From: an uncultured Oscillibacter sp.
Lineage (GTDB): Bacteria; Bacillota; Clostridia; Oscillospirales; Oscillospiraceae
Length of the DNA stretch: 6,114 nt
Assembly: GCA_948435975.1 (NCBI GenBank)
Contig: CAOJHG010000146.1
Span: forward strand, 1 to 6,114
Direction of reading: 5' to 3'
Shown: positions 1 through 5,798 of the stretch, piece after piece
Layout: each line of letters begins with the position of its first letter
Position numbering within the stretch: the stretch's first letter is position 1
Made by a program: the position numbers and the translations under genes
The notes under the pieces: model-generated
What the model was told of the DNA's origin: nothing
Database searches by the model: none
Seen by the model: only the letters and a program-made list of their open reading frames with translations

Positions 1-221
1 GCCACCATGCGCAATGTGGTGGACTTGCCGCAGCCGGAGGGACCAACCAGGACGATGAACTCGCTGTTGGCAATATCCAGGTCAAAGGACTGCACCGCAA
101 CAACGCCCTGATCCGTCACCTGGAGGGAGGTTTTTTTCTCCGCACCGCCCATTTTCGCTTTCTTCCGGCTTCCGCTGTGGGGATAGATTTTTGTAATGCC
201 CTTTAAATTCAAAGTTGCCAT
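1..221 (-). CDS. ABC transporter ATP-binding protein (MalK/UgpC/MsmX type), N-terminal part, cut by window edge
   Basis: This is the first 73 codons of the cytoplasmic ATPase that would power the adjacent sugar permeases. The start is ATG at 219-221, with a GGGAGG SD (231-236) directly next to the TAA of the binding-protein gene. The N-terminus [14 protein letters not shown] has the beta strand and A-loop aromatic (Tyr13) of MalK-type ATPases. A complete Walker [10 protein letters not shown], lies at residues 60-68 and is followed by TLRMV. Walker B, the signature motif and the regulatory domain are outside the window. Odd point: Walker A is about 24 residues later than in E. coli MalK (about residue 36). 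The difference is a Lys-rich segment at about residues 15-39, between the A-loop and the next strand ([11 protein letters not shown]). LplB/YtcP-type importers often lack their own ATPase gene and share an MsmX-like subunit, so a linked ATPase is notable. The family is secure; the substrate is unknown. Confidence 0.93.
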   Translation of the reverse strand, partial: MATLNLKGITKIYPHSGSRKKAKMGGAEKKTSLQVTDQGVVAVQSFDLDIANSEFIVLVGPSGCGKSTTLRMV

Positions 222-236
222 ATCCTGCTTCCTCCC

Positions 237-1913
237 TTATTCCGCCGCCGCATAACGGTCATAGGCATCCTGATACGCCTGGAGCAGATCGTCCATACCG
301 CACTTTTTGCTTAAATACTCCTTGTACCGCGCCCACTCCTCATCCGTGGGACCGCCGTCCCGGAGCCACAGGCCCTCCTGCTCCTTCACGGCCAGCTCAA
401 AGTCCGCCTTATGCCAGTCGATGGTCTCCATTTCCATGCTGGTGAACACGCAGTCCACGGGATAGAACGTGGTATCCTTCACATAGGGCATCCAGAACTC
501 ATCCAGGTCCGTGAGCCGCTCAATGGCCCGGTCCTCCATGTAGAACACACCGCTGTAATACTCCGCCAAAATCAGCTTGGGGCCGTAAACCTCATATTGG
601 TTGCGGACCTCACCGGCGCTCTTTCCGTAGTTCGCCTGGGCCTCGTCCTCGGTGATGGCAAGCCACATGCCATTCTCGTCCTGTCCGGTGAAGAACACGC
701 CCTTTGGACCATACTGGAGCTGCATGACGATTTCGCCGTTGTACCACTGGTCAAAGAACTTCAGCAGGTTAATGGGGCTCTGGCACTTATTGGTGATGCA
801 GAGCTGGCCGGAGGTGATGGGAGTACCAGGACGGATGGTGACGCCGCAGGTGTTCTCGTACTCTGTCCCCTTGGGGCCGGTAAGGGGCGGCAGGAAGACA
901 TAGTCCCCGGCATACTCGCCCATCAGCTCTTCAATGTACCACCAGGTAGACACGCCCACGTAGCCCTGCTGACACTTGGCAATGAGCTGGCTGTCGCTCT
1001 GGCTGAACATCTCCACATCCATCAGGCCCTCGGCATACCAGTCGTGGAAGTAAGTCAAACAGTCCCGGTAGGCATCGCTGGCGCAGACGAATTCGACCTT
1101 TCCATCGCCGGACAGGTGGATGTCGCTGATAACGTCGTTGGGCCAGTTCGTGAAGCCGAAGCCCGCGTAAAAGATGTTCTGTCCCCAGCACCACTCGTCA
1201 AAGCCGGTGGTCATGGGCAGGGTGGAGCCGGGTGCGTTGCCGTAGTATTTGGCGGACATGTCGTTGTCCTTGAAGGCCTTCAGCGCGTCGTGGAGCTCAT
1301 CCAGGGAGGTGGGAACCGCAAGCCCCAGGTCGTCCAGCCAGGCCTTGTTAATCATACTGTATTGGGGAACGGAGAAGATGGAATAGTCATTGTCCAAATC
1401 CGCGCCAATGCCCGCCGTGGTCATCTGTTCACCGGCTGGCAGACCATAAATCCTGCCGTCCTCCTGGGTGATTGCCGCCCGTATCTCGGGGTGCTCCTCC
1501 AGAATGGCGCAGAGGTTGGGCATGATGTCCGGCGTCAGATAGGGCACAAGGTCCAGGAAGGTGCCGTCGTCCCCGTACCGGGCCAGGTCGTAGTTGGAAA
1601 AGCCTACACCCATGAACGCGTCCGGGTACTGCCCGCCGGTGATGCGGATGTTCACCTGCTCCGCCAGGGAGTCGCTCATGGTCTCCCAGTTGATCTTGAT
1701 GCCAGCGCTCTCCTGAAGCGTGTTGAGCACCTCGTTTCCGCCGTAGCCGCTGGACAGAGCGGAGATAGCGCCCATGATATCAAATTCCGTCTGCTCCGTG
1801 TTAGGATTGACAGTGCCGTTGTTGACGTTCACCACCAGTCCTCCGCCGCAGCCGGTCAGCAGAGACAAGGACATTGCCGCAGTTACAAGCGCGGCGCAAA
1901 GTTTCTTTTTCAT
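237..1913 (-). CDS. Extracellular sugar-binding lipoprotein of an ABC importer (LipO-like, CUT1 family)
   Basis: This 558-residue solute-binding protein captures a sugar or oligosaccharide outside the cell and delivers it to the two permeases encoded just upstream. The N-terminus is a lipoprotein signal: KKK, a hydrophobic stretch and the lipobox L19-T20-G21-C22. Cys22 is the predicted lipidated residue, followed by a Gly- and Asn-rich linker. Visible family features include the YPDA segment (96-99), WLDDLGLAVPTSLDEL (192-207), YGPKGV (401-406) and a C-terminal stretch from about 520 (GGPTDEEWARYKEYL) ending in QDAYDRY. The length fits the large LipO-like binding proteins that accompany LplB/YtcP permeases. 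Many Trp and Tyr residues (for example W242, W244, W324, W325, W391) suit stacking against sugar rings, but which ones bind ligand is inference. The start is ATG with SD AGGAGG (1920-1925) and a 6-nt spacer. The gap from the YtcP-type permease gene is 15 nt. The substrate cannot be deduced from sequence. Confidence 0.93.
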   Translation of the reverse strand: MKKKLCAALVTAAMSLSLLTGCGGGLVVNVNNGTVNPNTEQTEFDIMGAISALSSGYGGNEVLNTLQESAGIKINWETMSDSLAEQVNIRITGGQYPDAFMGVGFSNYDLARYGDDGTFLDLVPYLTPDIMPNLCAILEEHPEIRAAITQEDGRIYGLPAGEQMTTAGIGADLDNDYSIFSVPQYSMINKAWLDDLGLAVPTSLDELHDALKAFKDNDMSAKYYGNAPGSTLPMTTGFDEWCWGQNIFYAGFGFTNWPNDVISDIHLSGDGKVEFVCASDAYRDCLTYFHDWYAEGLMDVEMFSQSDSQLIAKCQQGYVGVSTWWYIEELMGEYAGDYVFLPPLTGPKGTEYENTCGVTIRPGTPITSGQLCITNKCQSPINLLKFFDQWYNGEIVMQLQYGPKGVFFTGQDENGMWLAITEDEAQANYGKSAGEVRNQYEVYGPKLILAEYYSGVFYMEDRAIERLTDLDEFWMPYVKDTTFYPVDCVFTSMEMETIDWHKADFELAVKEQEGLWLRDGGPTDEEWARYKEYLSKKCGMDDLLQAYQDAYDRYAAAE

Positions 1914-1928
1914 AATGCTCCTCCTCTC

Positions 1929-2828
1929 TCAGCCCTTGACGGCTCCGGCCATGAAGCCCTTTTCAAAATGTTTCTGCACAAAGGGGTAGATGACCAGCAT
2001 AGGCACCGCCGCCACGATCATGGAGCAGAATTTCAGCAGCTCCGTCAGCTTGTTCAGCTCCGCGTAGCCGCCGGAGATGGTGGACGCCTGGGCCGCAGAC
2101 GCCGAACTCTTGATGAGGATGTTCCGCATGACCAGAGGCAGCGGCGTCCCCTTGCCGCCCAGGTAAATCAGGGCGGTGAACCAGTCGTTCCAATAGGCCA
2201 CCATGGAGAACACCACCATCACCGCCATGATGGGCATGGACAGCGGAATCACCACGCTGAAAAAGGTCCGCAGCTTCGAGCAGCCGTCAATCTCCGCGGC
2301 CTCAATCAAATCACGGGGGATGCTGTTCTGGAAGTAGTTGCGGACGATAATCATATTGCCCACCGCTACGCCGCCGGGGAGGAACAGCGCCCACATGCTA
2401 CCTGTCAAACCTGTGGCTTTCACCACCAGATAGGTGGGGACCAATCCGCCGCCGAAGTACATGGTAATCAGGAAGAAAATGCTCAGCGCCTTGCGTCCCG
2501 GCAGGTCCTTCTGGGCCAGGGGGTAGGCGGTGATGTACAGCATCAGGACCGAGAAGACCGTGCCAATAACCGTGTATTTAATCGAGTTCAGAAAGCCGGT
2601 GACAATGCTCTTTTCCGCAAAGACGGCCTTATACCCGTCCAGGGTGAACCCGCTGGGAAACAAGAAGGTCTTCCCGGCGTACACCTCATAGGGGTCGGAG
2701 AAAGAGGCCACCAGGACATAATACAGCGGATACGCCACAATTACCAGTACCACTGCGCAGATTGCCACCAGGATGATGTCGCTGGTCCGCTCGGACATAC
2801 CGGTAGAGAGCTCTTTTTTCTTTGCCAT
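1929..2828 (-). CDS. Carbohydrate ABC transporter permease, YtcP/MalG type
   Basis: This 299-residue integral membrane protein is one half of the transmembrane channel of a CUT1 sugar importer. Hydrophobic segments lie at about 18-42, 80-104, 115-135, 143-165, 190-217 and 262-283, the six-helix pattern of MalG-like permeases. The cytoplasmic EAA loop that docks onto the ATPase is clear: EAA at 176-178, the invariant Gly at 182 and IPL at 194-196, within IEAAEIDGCSKLRTFF. The C-terminus YPFVQKHFEKGFMAGAVKG is the characteristic ending of the YtcP subgroup. The start is ATG with GGGAGG (2838-2843) and a 9-nt spacer. That SD immediately follows the TAA of the LplB-type gene, which suggests coupled translation. 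It is the partner of the permease encoded upstream and lies 15 nt before the binding-protein gene. The family assignment is firm; the transported sugar is unknown. Confidence 0.95.
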   Translation of the reverse strand: MAKKKELSTGMSERTSDIILVAICAVVLVIVAYPLYYVLVASFSDPYEVYAGKTFLFPSGFTLDGYKAVFAEKSIVTGFLNSIKYTVIGTVFSVLMLYITAYPLAQKDLPGRKALSIFFLITMYFGGGLVPTYLVVKATGLTGSMWALFLPGGVAVGNMIIVRNYFQNSIPRDLIEAAEIDGCSKLRTFFSVVIPLSMPIMAVMVVFSMVAYWNDWFTALIYLGGKGTPLPLVMRNILIKSSASAAQASTISGGYAELNKLTELLKFCSMIVAAVPMLVIYPFVQKHFEKGFMAGAVKG

Positions 2829-2843
2829 TTCGTTCCGCCTCCC

Positions 2844-3818
2844 TTACACGAATTCCACGTCCGACGCCTTGGACGCAATCTTGTTGACAATCAGCAGCAG
2901 CACGATATTGACCGCCGTGTTGAACAGGCCCACCGCTGTGGAGTAGCTGTATTTGGCGCTCTCAATGCCCTGCTGGTACACATAGACGGCGATGACATCA
3001 GAGGTTGCCCGGTTCAAATCAGTTTGCAGCAGCCAGACCTTTTCAAAGCCTACGTTCATCAGGCCGCCCGCCGCCATGATAAGGTTTAGGATCGCCATAG
3101 GTAGCAGCTCCGGGATGTCGATGTTTAAGATCCGCTGAAACACTGACGCACCGTCAATCTTCGCCGCTTCATAAAGGCCGGGGTCCACATTGGCCAGAGT
3201 AGCCAGGTAGATGATGCAGCCCCACCCGGCGTCCTGCCAGATGCCAGAGGCAATGTAAATGGTGCGGAAGGCAGAGGACTGGGTGAGGAAATCCACCTGT
3301 GTCCCTAAAATCAGGTTCAAAAGTCCGCCGGAGGGACTGAGGAAAATGCGAATCATACCGCAGATGACCATGACGGAGATGAAGTGGGGCGCATAGAGCA
3401 CCGTCTGCACCACCCGCTTGAATTTGTGGAATCGAAGCTGGTTGATAATCAGGGACAAAATGATGGGGATAGGGAAGCTCCACAGCAGGCTGTACAGGCT
3501 GATAAGGACCGTGTTCTTAATCATCCGCCAGCAGGTGGGGGAGCTGAAGAAGCGCTGGAACCAGTACCAGCCCACCCACTCGCTTCCGAGATAGCCCCGG
3601 CTGGCCTTAAAGTCCCGGAAGGCGATCTGAATGCCGTACATGGGGAGGTATTTGTAGATGAAGGTCAAGATTACCGGGATGAGCAGCAATGCGTAGAGCT
3701 GCCAGTTGTCCAGAATCCGCCTGCCCAGAGAACGGCCCGGCCGTCTGGCAAGAGCGGCGGAGCCTGCGCTGGAGATGCGGTCGCCCTGATAAGTTTCGGG
3801 CTGAGAAACTGCTTTCAT
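2844..3818 (-). CDS. Carbohydrate ABC transporter permease, LplB type (first gene of the operon)
   Basis: This is the second channel subunit of the CUT1 importer, paired with the YtcP-type protein. Counted from ATG at 3816-3818 it has 324 residues. A basic cytoplasmic tail of about 40 residues precedes the first membrane segment (about 43-62). The block YLPMYGIQIAFRDF and the following GSEWVGWYWFQRFF are typical of LplB proteins. Further hydrophobic segments follow at about 101-125, 136-160, 185-209, 237-259 and 295-315. The EAA loop is intact: EAA at 217-219 and Gly at 223, followed by IPELLP. An in-frame GTG at 3825-3827 would add three residues. It lies inside the SD sequence AAGGAAGTGA (3824-3833), which has one mismatch to the ideal AAGGAGGTGA, so the downstream ATG with a 5-nt spacer is preferred. 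The gene is preceded by a leader of about 155 nt carrying two operator-like sites. The family is firm; the substrate is unknown. Confidence 0.95.
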   Translation of the reverse strand: MKAVSQPETYQGDRISSAGSAALARRPGRSLGRRILDNWQLYALLLIPVILTFIYKYLPMYGIQIAFRDFKASRGYLGSEWVGWYWFQRFFSSPTCWRMIKNTVLISLYSLLWSFPIPIILSLIINQLRFHKFKRVVQTVLYAPHFISVMVICGMIRIFLSPSGGLLNLILGTQVDFLTQSSAFRTIYIASGIWQDAGWGCIIYLATLANVDPGLYEAAKIDGASVFQRILNIDIPELLPMAILNLIMAAGGLMNVGFEKVWLLQTDLNRATSDVIAVYVYQQGIESAKYSYSTAVGLFNTAVNIVLLLIVNKIASKASDVEFV

Positions 3819-3823
3819 GAGGC

Positions 3824-3833
3824 TCACTTCCTT
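3824..3833 (-). promoter_or_regulatory. Ribosome binding site that decides the LplB-type permease start
   Basis: Read on the minus strand, AAGGAAGTGA differs by one base from the ideal anti-16S complement AAGGAGGTGA. It ends 5 nt before the ATG at 3818. Choosing the in-frame GTG at 3827 would leave that start codon inside the SD itself, so the GTG is rejected as initiator. Confidence 0.8.
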
Positions 3834-3902
3834 TTTCAGAGTAATGTTAGACTGCTGAAGACGGCGCCTCCCTTCCTAATGCCATCAGGCACGCAGTTTC
3901 GC

Positions 3903-3916
3903 ATATAACGTTTCAC
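3903..3916. promoter_or_regulatory. LacI-type operator-like site O1 (in operon leader)
   Basis: ATATAACGTTTCAC has the central AACGTT with CpG core typical of LacI/PurR-family operators and a GTTTCA half-site shared with three other sites in this region. It is an exact inverted copy of O2, with centres 52 bp apart, close to five helical turns. It lies about 60-70 bp downstream of the predicted transporter start. The likely ligand is the divergently encoded LacI-family regulator (inference). Confidence 0.65.
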
Positions 3917-3954
3917 GCCGTACCTTAAAAGAACAGGTGCGGCCCACCCTTGTT

Positions 3955-3968
3955 GTGAAACGTTATAT
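3955..3968. promoter_or_regulatory. LacI-type operator-like site O2 (just downstream of the transporter promoter)
   Basis: GTGAAACGTTATAT is the exact reverse complement of O1. It starts about 13 bp past the transporter -10 element, at roughly +6 to +20, a standard position for a repressor that blocks initiation or early elongation. The CpG core matches the expected minor-groove intercalation site of the LacI hinge helix. Confidence 0.72.
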
Positions 3969-3980
3969 TTTGTTAATATC

Positions 3981-4009
3981 ATCATAGCAAGGCCGCTGGC
4001 GGATGTCAA
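3981..4009 (-). promoter_or_regulatory. Sigma-A promoter of the transporter operon
   Basis: On the minus strand a perfect -35 TTGACA (4004-4009) is separated by 17 nt from -10 TATGAT (3981-3986), which has one mismatch to TATAAT and is preceded by the extended -10 TGC (3987-3989). Transcription should start near 3974. This is the only strong minus-strand candidate upstream of the permease gene, and O2 lies immediately downstream. Confidence 0.82.
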
Positions 4010-4084
4010 GATGCTTTTGCTCGAAAGGCTCATTTCTTCGTTTTTTACAAGCGGACACGTATATTTTTGATAATCTAAACAAAT

Positions 4085-4096
4085 TGTAACGTTTCA
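4085..4096. promoter_or_regulatory. LacI-type operator-like site O3 (upstream of both promoters)
   Basis: TGTAACGTTTCA differs at one position from the perfect palindrome TGAAACGTTTCA and is followed by TAT, as in O4. Its centre (4090.5) is about 65 bp upstream of the predicted regulator start and about 116 bp upstream of the transporter start, so it could serve as an auxiliary looping site for either promoter. Confidence 0.65.
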
Positions 4097-4105
4097 TATA
4101 GAAAT

Positions 4106-4131
4106 CATGAAATAGCGCTTTACATTTCATG
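4106..4131. repeat. 8-bp inverted repeat overlapping the regulator -35
   Basis: CATGAAAT (4106-4113) and ATTTCATG (4124-4131) are exact reverse complements with a 10-nt spacer containing AGCGCT. The arms contain the TGAAA/TTTCA half-sites of the nearby operators, but at a wider spacing. It overlaps the -35 hexamer at 4119-4124. It could be a degenerate operator, a site for another regulator, or chance in AT-rich DNA. Confidence 0.35.
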
Positions 4132-4148
4132 GTCATATCTGCTATGAT
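4119..4148 (+). promoter_or_regulatory. Sigma-A promoter of the LacI-family regulator gene
   Basis: TTTACA (4119-4124, one mismatch to TTGACA), an 18-nt spacer and TATGAT (4143-4148) with the extended TGC (4140-4142). The predicted start is near 4155, leaving a leader of about 70 nt that contains O4. The -10 and its extension are identical to those of the divergent transporter promoter. Confidence 0.75.
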
Positions 4149-4187
4149 GAGACCAGCCCAATATCCCCGCTTTCTTTTAACCAGCCT

Positions 4188-4203
4188 TATGAAATGTTTC
4201 ATA
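4188..4203. promoter_or_regulatory. LacI-type operator-like site O4 (regulator leader)
   Basis: TATGAAA and TTTCATA flank a central TG, giving 7-bp perfect arms. It is the best palindrome by arm length, although the usual central CG is TG here. It lies about 35-50 bp downstream of the predicted regulator start and 22 bp before the regulator ATG, a position suited to autoregulation. It shares GTTTCATAT with O3, and the centres are 105 bp apart, about ten helical turns. Confidence 0.68.
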
Positions 4204-4225
4204 TTAAAAATTGAGGTAACTGCTT

Positions 4226-5206
4226 ATGAAGAAAACGATGCCGACCATGAAGGATGTGGCCCAGGAAGCCGGGGTGGCCCTGGGTACGGTATCCAAGGTG
4301 TTCAACGGAATCCCAGTAGGCGAAAGCTATCGAATCAAGGTGGAGGCCGCTGCCAAGAAGCTGGGCTACGAGGTGAACCAGTACGCCCGCGGCCTTCGTG
4401 CCGGAACAACTTCTACGATAGCCTTGATCCTGCCCCATGTGGACCATCCCTTTTTCTCTACTCTGGCCCAGTATATCTGCGAGGCCCTGCTTCAGCGGAG
4501 CTACCGGATGCTCCTCTATGTCACCGCCGCCCAGCCAGAGGCGGAACGGGAGTGCCTGGGGATGGTCCGCCAGAACAAGGTAGATGGGGTGATCGCTCTG
4601 ACCTATAATCAATTGGAGGTAGTAGAGGGGCTTCCCTTTGTCAGTATTGACCGCTGCCTTGGGCCGGACATCCCCTGTGTGGCGTCGGATAATTATACCG
4701 GGGGGCGTCTGGCGGCGGAAAAGCTGCTGGAGCTTGGCTGTGTTCATCCGGCCTTCCTGCGGGTCGGCTCCCCAAATCTCAGCGAGACCGACAAACGGGG
4801 CGACGGCTTTGAGTCTCTCTGCCGGGCAAAGCAGGTCCCCTACGAAATGCTTCGCCTGGACGACGGCGCGGAGGACATCCTGTTCCATGAATTTTTTCGT
4901 TCCCACATGGAGGATGGGAAGCTGAGCATTGATGGTATTTTCTGCTCTACAGATCTCCTGGCCTGCCGCATCCGGACTATGCTGGAAAACCTGGGTATAC
5001 GGGTCCCGGAGGATGTGCAGATTATCGGCTTCGATGGAATCCGGCAGTTTGGGACCGGCTCGTTGTACTGCTCCACCATCATTCAGCCCGTCCGGAAAAT
5101 TGCCGAGACCTGCGTGGACCTGCTGCTGGCAAAGAACCGCTCCAACATTCCAGCCCTGGTCTGCCTTCCGGTGAGCTACGCCTCCGGCGGGACGACGAAT
5201 GGATAA
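4226..5206 (+). CDS. LacI/GalR-family transcriptional regulator
   Basis: This 326-residue DNA-binding protein probably senses the sugar, or a product of it, handled by the divergent importer and represses both directions. Residues 7-28 (TMKDVAQEAGVALGTVSKVF and onward) are the LacI helix-turn-helix, with recognition helix around L19-K24. Residues 51-60 (NQYARGLRAG) are the hinge helix; Ala54 and Leu57 correspond to the minor-groove contacts that favour CpG-centred operators. From about 63 to the end is the two-lobed periplasmic-binding-protein-like effector domain. Its family landmarks are SIDR, VASDNYTGGRLAAEKLLELG and IIGFDG, with a sugar-contact-like Arg in KRGDGF (inference). The start is ATG with SD GAGGT (4213-4217) and an 8-nt spacer. 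The length is close to the family norm (about 330-350). Four operator-like sites lie in the intergenic region and one is in its own leader, suggesting autoregulation. The effector is unknown. Confidence 0.95.
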   Translation: MKKTMPTMKDVAQEAGVALGTVSKVFNGIPVGESYRIKVEAAAKKLGYEVNQYARGLRAGTTSTIALILPHVDHPFFSTLAQYICEALLQRSYRMLLYVTAAQPEAERECLGMVRQNKVDGVIALTYNQLEVVEGLPFVSIDRCLGPDIPCVASDNYTGGRLAAEKLLELGCVHPAFLRVGSPNLSETDKRGDGFESLCRAKQVPYEMLRLDDGAEDILFHEFFRSHMEDGKLSIDGIFCSTDLLACRIRTMLENLGIRVPEDVQIIGFDGIRQFGTGSLYCSTIIQPVRKIAETCVDLLLAKNRSNIPALVCLPVSYASGGTTNG

Positions 5207-5221
5207 GGGGGGACGCTTTCC

Positions 5222-5797
5222 GTGGCCAGCGAGTATTTGAAATGGAAATACCGGGATGTTCAGCCGGATGAGCCTGTTGTTCTGACCAAAAAACAGCGCC
5301 GCCAAAACTGGTGGCATTATCACAAGCGGCATGTCCTGATTGCCGCAGCAGCAGTTTTGATTGCAGCAGACTGGGCCTGGAACGTCCTCAGTCAAGTTCA
5401 CCCGGACTATCAAATAGCATATGTAGGTTCTGCGCCTCTCACCGAGGAGGACGAGACCCGCTGGGAGACCCGAATGACCGCCCTTGGCACAGACTGCAAC
5501 GGCGACGGAAGAGTGACCGTTCAGATAAACCAATATCTCTCCGTCCAGGAAGACGCGATGTATACCGCCGCCGCCAACGTCAAGCTGCTGGCAGACCTGG
5601 ATGGGCGGGAAAGCTATTTTTTCCTTCTGGATGACCCGGAGGGGTTCCAAAGGGACTACGAAGTCTTGCAGGAGGACTGGTTCCCTGTTGAAAACGGCTT
5701 GTATTTGGCCCGGCGGGATTTCTGGGAGGACCGGACAGCGGAACATATGGAAGAATGCGCGTGCTTGTGGAAACGGCTTTTGGAGGAGATATCTTAA
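5222..5797 (+). CDS. Single-pass membrane protein of unknown function with extracellular domain
   Basis: This is a 191-residue protein I cannot assign to a characterised family. It has a polar, basic cytoplasmic tail with the motif KKQRRQNWWHYHKRH (23-37), one transmembrane segment (about 38-56, Ala-rich) and an exported domain of about 135 residues. The positive-inside rule places the C-terminus outside. The exported part begins DYQIAYVGSAPLTEED and contains DCNGDGRV, which resembles a single Asp/Asn calcium loop of the dockerin/EF-hand kind, then VQINQY. Alternating beta and alpha character later on (SYFFLLDDP) may indicate a Rossmann-like or binding-protein-like half domain (inference). 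From memory, similar proteins of unknown function occur in gut Clostridia. The start is GTG at 5222, with AAGGGGGGA (5205-5213) overlapping the regulator's TAA and an 8-nt spacer. It is probably cotranscribed with the regulator and with the lipoprotein 1 nt downstream. Confidence 0.85.
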   Translation: MASEYLKWKYRDVQPDEPVVLTKKQRRQNWWHYHKRHVLIAAAAVLIAADWAWNVLSQVHPDYQIAYVGSAPLTEEDETRWETRMTALGTDCNGDGRVTVQINQYLSVQEDAMYTAAANVKLLADLDGRESYFFLLDDPEGFQRDYEVLQEDWFPVENGLYLARRDFWEDRTAEHMEECACLWKRLLEEIS

Positions 5798-5798
5798 A

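Larger units (their letters stand above)
3819..3974 (-). other. Predicted 5' leader of the transporter operon
   Basis: The predicted transcription start (about 3974) to the LplB-type ATG gives an untranslated leader of about 155 nt. It contains an exact 14-bp inverted repeat (3903-3916 and 3955-3968) with a 38-nt loop, which could pair in RNA but is more easily explained as two protein operators. It also has a small hairpin, TGCC-atca-GGCA (3880-3891, no U-run), and an orphan SD-like AGGAAGGGAGG (3867-3877, minus strand) with no nearby start codon. I recognise no riboswitch class or T-box. The endpoints rest on the promoter prediction. Confidence 0.5.

Noticed and set aside
411..3089. Very long plus-strand open frame (892 codons) opposite the transporter genes
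   Set aside because: It runs antisense through three genes with clear families and gives a His-, Gly- and Val-rich product with no recognisable domain. It is a by-product of the GC-biased codons on the other strand.
3880..3891. Small hairpin TGCC-atca-GGCA as a terminator or attenuator in the leader
   Set aside because: The stem is only 4 bp and no T-run follows on either strand.
3384..3908. Plus-strand open frame of 174 codons overlapping the LplB-type gene and its leader
   Set aside because: It is antisense to a clear permease, lacks an SD and has no recognisable domain.
3836..4033. Minus-strand open frame in the transporter leader (65 codons), as a possible leader peptide
   Set aside because: Its start lies upstream of the predicted promoter. 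The internal ATG near 3903 overlaps O1 and has no convincing SD, and no run of regulatory codons or attenuator follows.
4110..4123. Possible catabolite response element (CcpA site) around AGCGCT
   Set aside because: Aligned on its CG, the 14-mer has about five mismatches to TGWAANCGNTNWCA. The four TGNAACGTTTCA-like sites are also 2 bp too short for a cre, so a dedicated LacI-family operator fits better.
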